DNA of 53,815 nt from an uncultured Peptoniphilus sp. (GTDB taxonomy: Bacteria > Bacillota > Clostridia > Tissierellales > Peptoniphilaceae): positions 1 through 53,815 of the forward strand of contig NZ_CALUAA010000010.1 in assembly GCF_943913915.1 (NCBI RefSeq), written 5' to 3'. Below the pieces are notes generated by a model. The model was not told where the DNA came from, made no database searches, and was given only the letters and a program-made list of their open reading frames with translations. Of the stretch, positions 35,501 to 43,943 are shown in pieces; position 1 is the first letter of the stretch, and every line of letters begins with the position of its first letter. Position numbers and translations under genes: made by a program.

Positions 35501-37464
35501 AAGTCGATGCCGAGTGCCGTGTTAAAGGTGGTGTGGCGGCAGTGGTCGGACCAATAGGTGTCTAAAATCGCAAGTTCCGTCTCGTTAATATCTCTTCCGA
35601 CAGATTTGAAGTGCTCTTGGATAAAGGCGAAGTCTTCAATGCTCATGGCAAGTTCCATGGCGTCGAAATGTTCTTTCAGTTCCCCTTCGCTCCAATCCTT
35701 AAAGCCTTCCACTACGGGATTTTCTAAATTTTGCGGACTTTCTTCACGCAAAGTGGTGGGCACGCCGAATAGGCTTCCGATTTTTTGGTCTACGGGATTG
35801 ACCAGGTGACCTATGATGTCTTCATATTCTCTCTCGTCGAGATCGCCTCTGAAATCGTAAACCGTTGCCGTCTTACTCGTCAAATGAGTGTGGCCGAACA
35901 TGGCGGTCGCCGTATCCATAACACCGGCGTTTCTTTGATCGTATTGGCCGGGCTGATATTCCACCACGAGGCCGCGGTCCATTTCACTTTGAAGTTTAAA
36001 GGCGTCTTCATCTACATACACCACGTCGCTGGGGGCTTCGGCGAGCACTTCTTTTGCAAGACGTTCCACTTCATCTTTCGTAAGACCCTCGAGATCGTAG
36101 CGGGCGTAAACTTTCACATCGTCTAATGCGATCCCGAGCTCTTCTTTCAGACTGTCTTTTAAAGCCAGTTCCGCATTGTTGAAGCCAACTTTTCGACCTA
36201 CATAGACGCGGGAAAGCTTCGGTCCGATATCTCTTCGAATTTGCTTGTTTTTGAATTCGATTTTATCGGCTGCATCGTATGCCTTTTCCATAGCCGTTTC
36301 GAAATCATCGGCTACGGCGGTAACGGTGAGCACTCTGCCCCCTGCCGTAACTAGTTGACCGTCTTTTTTCGCCGTACCGGCGTGGAATACCTTCACGTCG
36401 CCTAAATCGTCGGGAATGGTAATGGGCACGCCCTTTTCAGAAGAAGCCGGGTAGCCGCCGCTTGCGAGGGTTAAGGATACTACTTTTTTGTCGTTTTCCT
36501 TAACGTCCACAGAGGAGAGTTCCCCTTTCGCCGTAGCCATCATAATATCTAAGAGATCGCCGTCCAAACGTTCCAAAACCGATTGGGTTTCCGGATCGCC
36601 GAAGCGGCAATTATATTCTAAAATTTGCGGGCCGTCGTCGCCGATCATAATGCCCATAAAGATCAAACCGCGGTAATCCACCTCGTCATCTTGAAGACCC
36701 TTTAAGAAAGGCTTTAAGAGAACCTCGTCGATGGAATCCAAAAGAGGAAGAGCTTCTGCATTGGGGGCATAAGTTCCCATGCCGCCTGTGTTCGGCCCCC
36801 GTCCCCCTTCGTAAATGGATTTGTGATCCTTCGACGTGGAGAGGGGTTTAACGGTTTTGCCGTCGCAGAAAGCGAGAAGGCTCATTTCAAAGCCTTCTAA
36901 AAATTCTTCCACGACCACGCGATCCCCTTCAAACTTTTTGTCTACAAAGACATCGTTTAAGAAGGTGTCCACTGCCGATTCGTCATATGCGATGGCGACG
37001 CCTTTACCTGCCGCCAAGCCGTCGGCCTTTAAAACGCAGACGCCCTTTTCTTCAAGCATGTTCACCGCCGCTTGGCGAATGGTGTCGCGATCTTCCGATT
37101 CAATGTATTCTGCAGTAGGAATATTGTGGCGGGTGCAGAATGCTTTTGTAGCGACTTTTGAGCCTTCAAGTTCCGCCGCTTTTTGATTGGGGCCGAAGAT
37201 TAAAAGGCCCTCTTCTTCAAATGTGTCGACAATGCCCTCCACCAAGGGAGCCTCGGGGCCCACAATGGTGAAATCTATTTCCATGTCTTTAGCAAATTTC
37301 AAAAGGCCGCGAATATCTTCTGCGGAAATGGCGATGTTTTCGCCGATGGTGTCGGTGCCGCCGTTTCCGGGGGCGAAGTAAATTTTTTCTACTTTTTTAT
37401 TTTGAGCGACGGACGCGCCGATAGCGTGCTCGCGTCCACCGCCGCCAACGATTAGTAACTTCAC
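32524..37464 (-). CDS. purDL: bifunctional GAR synthetase-FGAM synthase fusion (PurD-PurL)
   Basis: 1,646 residues in one uninterrupted frame. Residues 1-414 are phosphoribosylamine-glycine ligase (N-terminal VGGGGREHA, ATP-grasp ADGLAAGKGV, GRGPNTGGMG, ending RRDIG). Residues about 417-1646 are the large clostridial-type FGAM synthase (about 1,230 residues, the normal length of that subgroup), with DTYWSDHCRHTT, MFKNETHNHPTEI, GRTGRDGVGGAT and a C-terminal glutaminase (GICNGFQAL nucleophile Cys; SHGEGR). There is essentially no linker. The start is GTG with AAGGAGG four bases upstream. PurD makes GAR, PurN (also here) formylates it, and PurL converts FGAR to FGAM. Order in the operon is conserved, so a fusion by stop loss between neighbours is plausible. 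Confidence 0.93.
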   Translation of the reverse strand: MKLLIVGGGGREHAIGASVAQNKKVEKIYFAPGNGGTDTIGENIAISAEDIRGLLKFAKDMEIDFTIVGPEAPLVEGIVDTFEEEGLLIFGPNQKAAELEGSKVATKAFCTRHNIPTAEYIESEDRDTIRQAAVNMLEEKGVCVLKADGLAAGKGVAIAYDESAVDTFLNDVFVDKKFEGDRVVVEEFLEGFEMSLLAFCDGKTVKPLSTSKDHKSIYEGGRGPNTGGMGTYAPNAEALPLLDSIDEVLLKPFLKGLQDDEVDYRGLIFMGIMIGDDGPQILEYNCRFGDPETQSVLERLDGDLLDIMMATAKGELSSVDVKENDKKVVSLTLASGGYPASSEKGVPITIPDDLGDVKVFHAGTAKKDGQLVTAGGRVLTVTAVADDFETAMEKAYDAADKIEFKNKQIRRDIGPKLSRVYVGRKVGFNNAELALKDSLKEELGIALDDVKVYARYDLEGLTKDEVERLAKEVLAEAPSDVVYVDEDAFKLQSEMDRGLVVEYQPGQYDQRNAGVMDTATAMFGHTHLTSKTATVYDFRGDLDEREYEDIIGHLVNPVDQKIGSLFGVPTTLREESPQNLENPVVEGFKDWSEGELKEHFDAMELAMSIEDFAFIQEHFKSVGRDINETELAILDTYWSDHCRHTTFNTALGIDFDEKVSPVIKEAFDRYMKTREHLNRKKPVSLMDMGTLVAKYLKKEGIKTNIEESEEINACSIHIELEATDLKNGEKETIPYLLMFKNETHNHPTEIEPYGGASTCLGGCIRDPLSGRAYVYQALRLTGSGDPTMPVEDTWESKLPQKKITTEAADGYASYGNQIGIPAGLVEELYHPGYMAKRMEIGAVVGAVATENVWRGTPEAGDIVLLMGGRTGRDGVGGATGSSKEHTAASLTTASAEVQKGNAPQERKLLRLFRKPEIASKIKRCNDFGAGGVSVAIGELADGVKIHLDKVPLKYDGLSPKEIAISESQERMAVVIQKKDLDLFRAMSDEENLEMTAVAEVTEEPTMRMYYGDRLIVDLDRAFIETAGVDRSQNVEVEGDAESHYLHKYNDYTIKDILKRMADLDIVSQKNLIEKFDNSVGRGTVLMPLGGKYQLTPTQAMAGLIPVENKRSDTASVMSFGSNPEFLSENQYLGAYYAVVESVAKLVATGADIRDMYFTFQEYFEKLGEDPKRWQKPLKALLGAFDASMDFEVPPIGGKDSMSGTFRDKDVPPTLVSFAIAPMKSKDVVSNVFQKAGNKLGILKATRLDNGKIDIEAFKAMADTLRGEMEKSNVLSAAAVTRYGTLPGIIISALGNDLGFDIQIDDLYNALYGDIIVEYKEAFDGVDEIGELKEKGYTVNGESLDQEAIFKSYRYGLESVFPSEKEQKGEEIRKIQKGSDRIEEREAKDDCRVLIACFPGTNSEYDTSDVFTKAGADTEVFVFRNQTAEETVRSIETLAAKVKEADIFAIPGGFSFSDEPDGSAKFIATILRTDAMKEAMDVLVKEKKGLVLGICNGFQALIKSGYLPFGEGRAQEDDSPTLTFNDNSRHVARITETEVATNDSPWLMYLNPGDRYMVPVSHGEGRLVCSKEQAEELVKNNQIAFTYVDNPNGSFFNIEGLVSRDGHILGKMGHIERVEDDLYKNIPDVHVIPVIQAGVDYIKGKRK

Positions 37465-37473
37465 ATTGCCTCC

Positions 37474-39000
37474 TTAGTGTTTAAAGTGACGAACGCCTGT
37501 AAAGACCATGGACATATTGTTTTCGTCACAAGCTTTTACGGAATCTTCGTCGCGGATGGATCCGCCCGGTTGAATAATCGATCTGACGCCCTTTTCAGCT
37601 GCAGCTTTTACGCAGTCGTCGAAGGGGAAGAAGGCGTCGCTTGCCATAACACTTCCCGTAAAGTCCCGATCGGGATTGTGATTGAAAATATTTTCAAGCG
37701 CCCAGATACGGCTGGTTTCGCCGCCCCCGACGCCCAGAGTTTTACCGTCTTTAATGAGAACAACGGCATTGGAGCGCACATATTTTACAATCTTCATACC
37801 GAATAGGAGGTCCCTCTTCTGATCTTCCGTGGGTTCCGCCTCGGTAACCACTTTGTAGTCCTCTTCCGCGTCGAGATCCGTATCCTGCATCAAGATCTTA
37901 CCGCTTGTCATGCGCATTTCCCGTTGAAGGGGCTCGGCGTCGAAATCCACTTGGATAACGCGAAGGTTTTTCTTTTGTTTGAAGACTTCAAGCGCCTCGT
38001 CGGTAAAATCTTTTGCCGCTACCACTTCTAAGAAGATCTTTACCATTTCTTCAGCGCATTCCTTATCCACTGTGGTATTTAAAGCTACGATACCGCCGAA
38101 GATAGAAAGACTGTCCGCTTCAAACATTTTTTTGTAGGCGTCGAGAGCCGTTTCCCCTAAGGCGACGCCGCAGGGAGTAGCGTGCTTTAAGCCTACGGAA
38201 ATGATACCATCTTTTTCAGGATCAAATTCACCGGCGAGAGATACGGCGGTGTTGAAGTCGTTGTAGTTATTGTAAGAAAGTTCCTTCCCTTGGAACTGTT
38301 TCATATGGGTGAAGTAGCTTTCCACCATGGGATCGGAGTAAACTTCCGCCTTTTGATGGGGGTTTTCGCCGTAGCGAAGGTCGGAATCTTTCCGCATGCC
38401 GATAGTGGTGTATTCGCTCGTCTTTCCCGTAAGTTCGCGGAAATAGCGGGAAATCATGGAGTCGTAATAGGCCGTTAAACTGAAGGCCTTCATGGCGAGC
38501 TCTCTGCGGAAAGCTAAATCATCTTCGGGAGATTTCAAGTGATCCAGCATACGATCGTAATCTTCAGGATCGGTTACCACGTAGACATCCTTGTGGTTTT
38601 TCGCTGCCGATCGAATCATGCTCGGACCGCCGATATCGATGTTTTCGATTAATTCCTCGTCGCTCTTCTTTGCGTGGTAGGTTTCTTCAAAGGCGTAGAG
38701 ATTGACGCAGACGAGATCGATACTTTCGATGCCGTGTTCTTTCACCGTGTCCACATGGGATTGTTCGTCCCGCTTATATAAAATGCCGCCGTGTACCATA
38801 GGGTGGAGCGTCTTCACTCTGCCGTCGAGCATTTCCGGAAACTTGGTGTAATCGTCAATGGCCACTACTTCTACCCCTGCCTCTTTAATGGTGCGGAGCG
38901 TGCCGCCGGTGGATAAAAGGGTGTAACCCGCTTCCTTCAGACCCTTGGCAAAATCGCCGATTCCCGATTTGTCTGTTACCGATAATAATGCGTACTTCAT
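37474..39000 (-). CDS. purH: AICAR transformylase/IMP cyclohydrolase
   Basis: 508 residues, the normal PurH length. The N-terminal cyclohydrolase domain (LLSTGGTLRTI, PEMLDGRVKTLHP) is followed by the transformylase domain (LRYGENPHQKA, LKHATPCGVA, MASDAFFPF, IIQPGGSIRDE). It catalyses the last two steps to IMP. The ATG overlaps the purN stop as ATGA. The purD-purL fusion starts nine bases later. Confidence 0.97.
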   Translation of the reverse strand: MKYALLSVTDKSGIGDFAKGLKEAGYTLLSTGGTLRTIKEAGVEVVAIDDYTKFPEMLDGRVKTLHPMVHGGILYKRDEQSHVDTVKEHGIESIDLVCVNLYAFEETYHAKKSDEELIENIDIGGPSMIRSAAKNHKDVYVVTDPEDYDRMLDHLKSPEDDLAFRRELAMKAFSLTAYYDSMISRYFRELTGKTSEYTTIGMRKDSDLRYGENPHQKAEVYSDPMVESYFTHMKQFQGKELSYNNYNDFNTAVSLAGEFDPEKDGIISVGLKHATPCGVALGETALDAYKKMFEADSLSIFGGIVALNTTVDKECAEEMVKIFLEVVAAKDFTDEALEVFKQKKNLRVIQVDFDAEPLQREMRMTSGKILMQDTDLDAEEDYKVVTEAEPTEDQKRDLLFGMKIVKYVRSNAVVLIKDGKTLGVGGGETSRIWALENIFNHNPDRDFTGSVMASDAFFPFDDCVKAAAEKGVRSIIQPGGSIRDEDSVKACDENNMSMVFTGVRHFKH

Positions 39001-39551
39001 AGAATGCCCTCCTCACAAAAACGAACCGCCGTTTTCAAAAGCTCATGCTCAAGCACGAGCACTGTTTCCTGAATTTCCTTGGGCGAGGTAAGCCGGCTGA
39101 TGTCCACCGAAGATTGGAGCAGGATCTTGCCCCCGTCCACCTTTTCGTTTACATAATGGACCGTTGCGCCGCTTCGAACTTCGCCCGCTTCAAATACCGC
39201 TTCGTGCACCTTCATGCCGTACATTCCCTTGCCGCCGTAAGCCGGCAAAAGGGAGGGGTGAATGTTGATGATCCGCCCGTCGTAACGACTTAAAAGATTA
39301 CCCTCCAGTATTTTTAAGTAACCGGCGAGGACGATAAAATCGATGCCCTCATCTTCAAGCACCGATACTAAATCGCCGTCGCCCTCCACATATGTCTTTT
39401 TATTCATCGCCTCAGCGCGCTTTAAACCGTAGGCATCGGCCTTATTGGAAACCACCAGGGCGATTTCGGATTTGAAAAATCCCGCCGCCTCGGCGTCCAA
39501 TAAAGACTGCAAATTTGTGCCCGATCCGCTGAGTAAAACCGCTATTTTCAT
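38997..39551 (-). CDS. purN: phosphoribosylglycinamide formyltransferase
   Basis: 184 residues with MKIAVLLSGSGTNLQ at the N-terminus and the catalytic formyl-transfer segment around INIHPSLLP. It transfers formyl from 10-formyl-THF to GAR. The ATG at 39551 overlaps the purM stop as ATGA; a longer reading frame to 39599 would only add a basic non-homologous extension and is rejected. Confidence 0.96.
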   Translation of the reverse strand: MKIAVLLSGSGTNLQSLLDAEAAGFFKSEIALVVSNKADAYGLKRAEAMNKKTYVEGDGDLVSVLEDEGIDFIVLAGYLKILEGNLLSRYDGRIINIHPSLLPAYGGKGMYGMKVHEAVFEAGEVRSGATVHYVNEKVDGGKILLQSSVDISRLTSPKEIQETVLVLEHELLKTAVRFCEEGIL

Positions 39552-40582
39552 CGCAATTGTACGACGCCTTCGCCGGGTTCGATAACGCCGATAGCCCATG
39601 CCTTATCGTCGGTTTCTTCATTAATAAAGCGGAGCACCTCGTCCTTTTCGCTTTCCGGCACGACGATCACCATGCCCACGCCCATATTGAAGGAGCGGTA
39701 GAGCTCTTCTTCCTTGATGTCGCCGGATTCTTCCATGTAGCGGAACACATCGGGCATGTCCCAGCTGCCCTTTTCCACGCGACAATCTAAAGTCTCCGGA
39801 AGGACGCGGGGCACATTTTCAATCAGGCCGCCGCCGGTAATATTGGAGATGGCCTTTACATTGAATTGTTCGGTTAAGGCCAAGATCGTCTTTACGTAAA
39901 GCTTCGTCGGACGTAAAAGCACTTCGCCGACCGTGCCGTCAAGACCTTCCACTTCGCTATTAATATCGAAGCCCTTGTGCTCGAAGAAAAACTTACGAGC
40001 CAAGCTGTAGCCATTGGAATGGAGACCGCTGGATGCGAGACCGATCACCACATCGCCTTCGGCCACGTCCCGACCGTCGATGATTTTATTCTTATCGCAA
40101 AGACCGACGGCAAAGCCAGCGAGGTCGTATTCGTCTTCGCCGTAAAGGCCCGGCATTTCCGCAGTTTCCCCGCCGATTAAAGCGCATCCGCTTTCCCGGC
40201 AACCTTGAGCGACCCCTTCCACGATTTTTTGCATTTTTTCAGCGGACACATGGCCCGTAGCTACGTAATCGAGGAAAAAGAGAGGCTTCGCCCCTTGGCA
40301 AATCAAATCGTTGACACTCATGGCCACGAGATCAATGCCCACCGTGTCGTGGACGTCCATCATCTGAGCCACTAAAAGCTTGGTGCCTACACCGTCGGTG
40401 GCGCCTAAAAGCACGGGAGATTCCATGTCCTTTGCGGCGGAAAGATCGTAGCCGCCGGAGAATAAACCGATGTCTCCCATTACATTGTTGTCATAGGTAG
40501 AAGATACGGCTTTCTTCATAAGTTCCACGGCTCGATTGCCTTCAGTAATGTCGACCCCTGCGTCTTTATACGATAATGTCAT
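39548..40582 (-). CDS. purM: phosphoribosylformylglycinamidine cyclo-ligase (AIR synthetase)
   Basis: 344 residues, standard PurM length, with DGVGTKLLVA, VDLVAMSVNDLICQGA-type and GGETAEMPG motifs. It closes the imidazole ring of FGAM to AIR. AGGAGG precedes ATG. It lies nine bases after purF and overlaps purN. Confidence 0.97.
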   Translation of the reverse strand: MTLSYKDAGVDITEGNRAVELMKKAVSSTYDNNVMGDIGLFSGGYDLSAAKDMESPVLLGATDGVGTKLLVAQMMDVHDTVGIDLVAMSVNDLICQGAKPLFFLDYVATGHVSAEKMQKIVEGVAQGCRESGCALIGGETAEMPGLYGEDEYDLAGFAVGLCDKNKIIDGRDVAEGDVVIGLASSGLHSNGYSLARKFFFEHKGFDINSEVEGLDGTVGEVLLRPTKLYVKTILALTEQFNVKAISNITGGGLIENVPRVLPETLDCRVEKGSWDMPDVFRYMEESGDIKEEELYRSFNMGVGMVIVVPESEKDEVLRFINEETDDKAWAIGVIEPGEGVVQLR

Positions 40583-40591
40583 AACTTCCTC

Positions 40592-41938
40592 CTAAATCAC
40601 TGTCGGATCGACAGGGTAATCCCCGTCAAAGCATGCTGTACAATATTTGGAAATTTCTTTCTTACCGGCCCTTACGAGACCCTCTTCCGAAATAAAGGCG
40701 AGGGAATCAGCACCGATGCTCTTTTCAATCTCTTCAACCGATTGATTGGCGGCGATTAAATTCTTGCGGTTGGGCGTGTCGATTCCGTAATAGCAGGAAT
40801 ATTTTACCGGCGGTGAGGTAATGCGCATATGCACTTCCTTGGCACCCGCCTCCCGCAAGCGATCAATTAAATTCCTGCTCGTCGTGCCTCGAACGATGGA
40901 ATCGTCCAAGAGGACGATGGATTTCCCCTTCACTACATCACCCAAGGGATTGAGTTTCAGCTTTACGGCCATATCCCTTTCTTTTTGGGTCGGCTTAATA
41001 AAAGTTCTGCCCATGTAGCGGTTCTTCACGAGCCCTTCTCCGTAGGGAATCATAGACGCCTGAGCGTAGCCGATGGCGGAGGGAATGCCGCTGTCGGGAA
41101 CGGGCACTACGAGGTCCACATCACAGGGCGCTTCGTCCCATAAAATCTCGCCGCAACGCCTTCTAAACGTATAGGCGTTAATATCGTCAAGAGTCGCGTC
41201 ATTGCGGGCGAAGTAGACGTATTCGAAAATACAATTCTTCGCCGTAGCCGGAGATTCGAAACGATCGGAGCGAATACCGCTCTCGTCGATGACGATAATT
41301 TCGCCCGGTTCCACATTTCGCGTCATTTCGCCGCCGATAATTTCGATGGGCGCATTTTCACTGGCGACGATGACATCCTCGCCGTCTTTTCCCAAAACTA
41401 AGGGGCGGAATCCGTGGGGATCTCTAAAGGCCACGACCTTATCCTTAATAAGTGCCGTAACGGAATAGGCCCCCTTAATAACCTTCATGGTTTTTTTAAT
41501 AGCTTCCACAATGTCCCCGTCGTAGTAACGGGTGATTAAGTAAAGAATAACCTCCGTGTCGTTGGTGGTTTGGAACATCATGCCCTCTTCTTCAAGGCGT
41601 TCACGTAAAATTTGATAATTCACCAAATTGCCGTCATTGGCAAGGGCGATCATTTCCCCGCCGATAAAGCCCATAATAGGCTGAATATTATAATCGTGGC
41701 TGCCTTCCGCCGTAGAGTAGCGTACGTGGCCGATACCGATTGTCCCGGGAAGATCTCTCAAATTATCTTCTGTAAAAGCATCGATCACAAGACCCATTGA
41801 TCTTTTTCTGCGAATCTCTTCGCCGTCGTAGATGGCCATCCCCGCAGCTTCCTGTCCTCTATGTTGCAGAGAGTTCATTCCGTAAAACAAGCTCGTACTT
41901 ACTGTCGATTGACTATAAATTCCTATAACGCCACACAT
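40592..41938 (-). CDS. purF: amidophosphoribosyltransferase
   Basis: 448 residues. The chain begins Met-Cys2-Gly, so removal of Met exposes the glutaminase nucleophile without the propeptide seen in Bacillus PurF; the in-frame upstream codons hit TGA after eight codons, which confirms the start. The PRPP loop is VLLDDSIVRGTT. The C-terminal CTACF suggests the 4Fe-4S form. It commits PRPP to purine synthesis and is the first structural gene of the operon, with a leader containing a small ORF and hairpin. Confidence 0.96.
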   Translation of the reverse strand: MCGVIGIYSQSTVSTSLFYGMNSLQHRGQEAAGMAIYDGEEIRRKRSMGLVIDAFTEDNLRDLPGTIGIGHVRYSTAEGSHDYNIQPIMGFIGGEMIALANDGNLVNYQILRERLEEEGMMFQTTNDTEVILYLITRYYDGDIVEAIKKTMKVIKGAYSVTALIKDKVVAFRDPHGFRPLVLGKDGEDVIVASENAPIEIIGGEMTRNVEPGEIIVIDESGIRSDRFESPATAKNCIFEYVYFARNDATLDDINAYTFRRRCGEILWDEAPCDVDLVVPVPDSGIPSAIGYAQASMIPYGEGLVKNRYMGRTFIKPTQKERDMAVKLKLNPLGDVVKGKSIVLLDDSIVRGTTSRNLIDRLREAGAKEVHMRITSPPVKYSCYYGIDTPNRKNLIAANQSVEEIEKSIGADSLAFISEEGLVRAGKKEISKYCTACFDGDYPVDPTVI

Positions 41939-42033
41939 TCGTCGTAATCGATCCTTTCCTCAGTATTCTGTTTTAACTCTTTTCCTCGTACGAAATTCTT
42001 ATATTTTAGACCTTTTACCTCCTAAAAATACAA

Positions 42034-42060
42034 AAAGAGATACGGGTGCCGTATCTCTTT
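42034..42060 (-). terminator. terminator/attenuator in the purF leader
   Basis: Perfect twelve-pair stem AAAGAGATACGG / CCGTATCTCTTT with a three-base loop, followed on the minus strand by TTGTATTTTT. It lies about 95 bases upstream of purF. Its first base is the last base of the stop codon of the 41-codon ORF, so a terminating ribosome would cover the 5' arm. Confidence 0.85.
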
Positions 42061-42185
42061 CAAAAACCGATCCCGAGACCGGACATGGAATTGCTAAACT
42101 TTTGGGAAAACGTAACCTCGCTCGACTTTTCAGTGTATGTGAAGCCCTTTGCTCTCAACATTAACTGAACGAGTCGATTAATCAT
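42060..42185 (-). CDS. 41-residue small ORF in the purine operon leader
   Basis: ATG at 42185 with AAGGGGG six to seven bases upstream, ending TGA at 42060-42062. The peptide begins MINRLVQLML and ends with a Ser/Gly-rich stretch (SNSMSGLGIGF). A promoter lies just upstream and a strong hairpin abuts the stop. It is either a leader peptide that controls readthrough into purF or an independent small-protein gene with its own terminator. I do not recognise the peptide. The start, ribosome binding site, promoter and terminator are all directly visible. Confidence 0.6.
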   Translation of the reverse strand: MINRLVQLMLRAKGFTYTEKSSEVTFSQKFSNSMSGLGIGF

Positions 42186-42209
42186 TACATGCCCCCTTAA
42201 TTCAGCTAC

Positions 42210-42238
42210 ATTGTACCATAATTACAAAGTCTGAACAA
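42210..42238 (-). promoter_or_regulatory. promoter for the small ORF and purine operon
   Basis: Minus-strand TTGTTC (42233-42238) and TACAAT (42210-42215) with a 17-base spacer, about 25 bases upstream of the 41-codon ORF. No second promoter is obvious between the hairpin and purF. Confidence 0.7.
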
Positions 42239-42276
42239 TTCATGAAACAAAATAATTTCCCTCCATTTTCCCTCCC

Positions 42277-42305
42277 TTGAATCGGGAAAAAGAGCGTGTC
42301 ATAAT
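42277..42305 (+). promoter_or_regulatory. promoter of the patatin-like gene
   Basis: Plus-strand TTGAAT (42277-42282) and CATAAT (42300-42305) separated by 17 bases, about 43 bases before the ATG at 42349. It is divergent from the purine leader promoter. Confidence 0.65.
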
Positions 42306-42348
42306 AAAGATGAATGAGCGAGAACACATAAAACGGAAAGGATCCCAT

Positions 42349-43176
42349 ATGTTAGGAATTATCGACGTAGGCGGCGGCATGCGCGACGTCTTCGGAGCGG
42401 GCGTCATGGACTACTGTTTGGATCACGATATTCGCTTCGATTACTGCCTCGGCGTTTCTGCCGGCGCCAGCAATTTAATCGGATACTTGGCGGAACAAAA
42501 AGGCCGCTCCAAGACCTTCTACACAAACTATGCCTTCCGCGATGATTATATGGGCGTGAAAAACTTTAAAGAAACGGGAGATTTCATTAATCTCCACTAC
42601 ATCTACGGCACTCTATCAAACCAGGGCGGAGAATATCCCTTGGATTTTAAAAAAGTTCAGGATTCTCCTGCCGAGTTCGTCACCGTCGCCACCGATGCTT
42701 TAACGGGGAAAGCCACCTACTTTACGAAAAGCGACTTATCACAGGATCACTACGACCCTATCGCCGCCTCGGCCTGCGTACCCGTGGTCAATCACCCCAT
42801 GGAGTTCAACGGATGCCATTACGTGGACGGCGGCGTCGCCGATCCCATCCCCATCGATAAAGCGCGAAAAGACGGCGTAGACAAAGCGGTAGTCATCTTG
42901 ACCCGCCCGAAAGATTACTTCCGCAGGGCCCGCCGAGACCTTTACTTCGTTCTGCGACTCAGAAGAGAATACCCGGCCCTCGCCCGTGCCCTTTACAAGC
43001 GGGCCGAAACCTATAATCGCCAGCTGCGCCAAATATTAAAAGACGAGAATACGCTGGTCATCGCCCCTGAATCTACGCTGAATATGAAAACCCTGAAATT
43101 GGATCTGGAGAAAATGAACATCCTCTATGACGAAGGCTATAAAAAAGGCGCCCGGATTGAAAAATGGCTTTCGAGA
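42349..43176 (+). CDS. patatin-like phospholipase family protein
   Basis: 276 residues (stop codon follows at 43177-43179). The patatin fold is marked by the oxyanion glycines (DVGGGMRD, near the N-terminus), the nucleophile elbow GVSAGAS and the catalytic Asp in VDGGVADPIP, so the Ser-Asp dyad is intact. Members hydrolyse acyl esters of lipids. The ATG at 42349 is chosen for GGAAAGGA seven bases upstream; the longer frame from 42277 would overlap the promoter and add a charged non-homologous stretch. It is the only plus-strand gene between 27 and 52 kb, with no signal peptide, so it is cytoplasmic or membrane associated. Confidence 0.88.
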
Positions 43177-43214
43177 TAGCTGTATCGAAAGTTAGAAAAA
43201 GACATATAGCACAC

Positions 43215-43240
43215 AAAAAAGACCCTCATGGGTCTTTTTT
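43215..43240. terminator. bidirectional terminator
   Basis: Perfect eleven-pair stem AAAAAAGACCC / GGGTCTTTTTT with a four-base loop between the convergent patatin gene and the 209-residue protein gene; the latter's TAA uses its last bases. Confidence 0.9.
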
Positions 43241-43868
43241 ATTCCGGTTCTATTGGCGTTTCCAGTTCTTCATCATCGAAAAAGTCCGTTCCTTCATTGG
43301 CGTTTCCCTGAAAGGTGCCGAAGGTGGAGATGTAGTTTTCTCCGTCGATGGTGTAGTGGACCTCTACTTGCAAATATTCCAGGAAATACTTCTCGTATTG
43401 GCGGCTATAGCGTTTGGTTGTATAGCTGTAGCCTAAATCTCCCTCGTCTTTTAATTCGCCCGTAATGATTCTCGTTTTTTGAGGATCGTCGTGATGGGAG
43501 GCGTGGGCGATGATTTTAATCGTCGCCTCTTCCGGTTTCACGGGCTTTTTATTTTTCTCGAATTGGAAAAAGATTCGCGGATCTTTGTTGAGGTCGATGC
43601 AGGGAATATCTCCTTCGATCCCGCCGTCGATGGTGTCCCGCACTTTCGAGAGTTTGTCGTCCGTCAGGGCGATATAATCTTTCTCTTTAAAGGTTCTGAT
43701 AATGGGGTTCCGCTCATCCCATGCAATGGTCGCATCCATTCGAATACCGTCTACGGTTTCGTTGCGCACAATGTTCGGCGTTGGCGAGAAGACATAAGAC
43801 ACAAAGACCGCAAGGGTCGCCCCCGCCGCTAAGATCATCCAGAGGACGATCAAAATTTTCTTTTTCAT
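43239..43868 (-). CDS. unknown exported or membrane-anchored protein
   Basis: 209 residues with one hydrophobic N-terminal segment (about 5-27) after three lysines: an uncleaved anchor or a signal peptide. The rest is a soluble, probably beta-rich extracytoplasmic domain, with an acidic C-terminus (DFFDDEELETP). No family is recognised. AAGGAGG precedes ATG. It follows a terminator of mgtE and is monocistronic. Confidence 0.65.
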   Translation of the reverse strand: MKKKILIVLWMILAAGATLAVFVSYVFSPTPNIVRNETVDGIRMDATIAWDERNPIIRTFKEKDYIALTDDKLSKVRDTIDGGIEGDIPCIDLNKDPRIFFQFEKNKKPVKPEEATIKIIAHASHHDDPQKTRIITGELKDEGDLGYSYTTKRYSRQYEKYFLEYLQVEVHYTIDGENYISTFGTFQGNANEGTDFFDDEELETPIEPE

Positions 43869-43920
43869 GCTACCCCTCCTTTCGGTTTATTGTACCAATC
43901 CCCTTTTACCGCCGCAATAA

Positions 43921-43941
43921 AAAACCGGCCCGAGGCCGGCT
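43921..43941 (-). terminator. terminator after mgtE
   Basis: Stem CCGGCC / GGCCGG with a three-base loop, followed by TTTTTTATT on the minus strand, within the first bases past the mgtE stop. Confidence 0.85.
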
Positions 43942-43943
43942 GT

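Noticed and set aside
32524..37464. Frameshift or missed stop making purD and purL appear fused
   Set aside because: Both halves stay in one frame with intact conserved ends and no indel-like disruption; sequencing error cannot be excluded without reads, so it is kept as a finding with that test.
41939..42034. Purine or PRPP riboswitch upstream of purF
   Set aside because: No recognisable purine aptamer core or PRPP/ykkC-type conserved blocks; the hairpin is a plain terminator.
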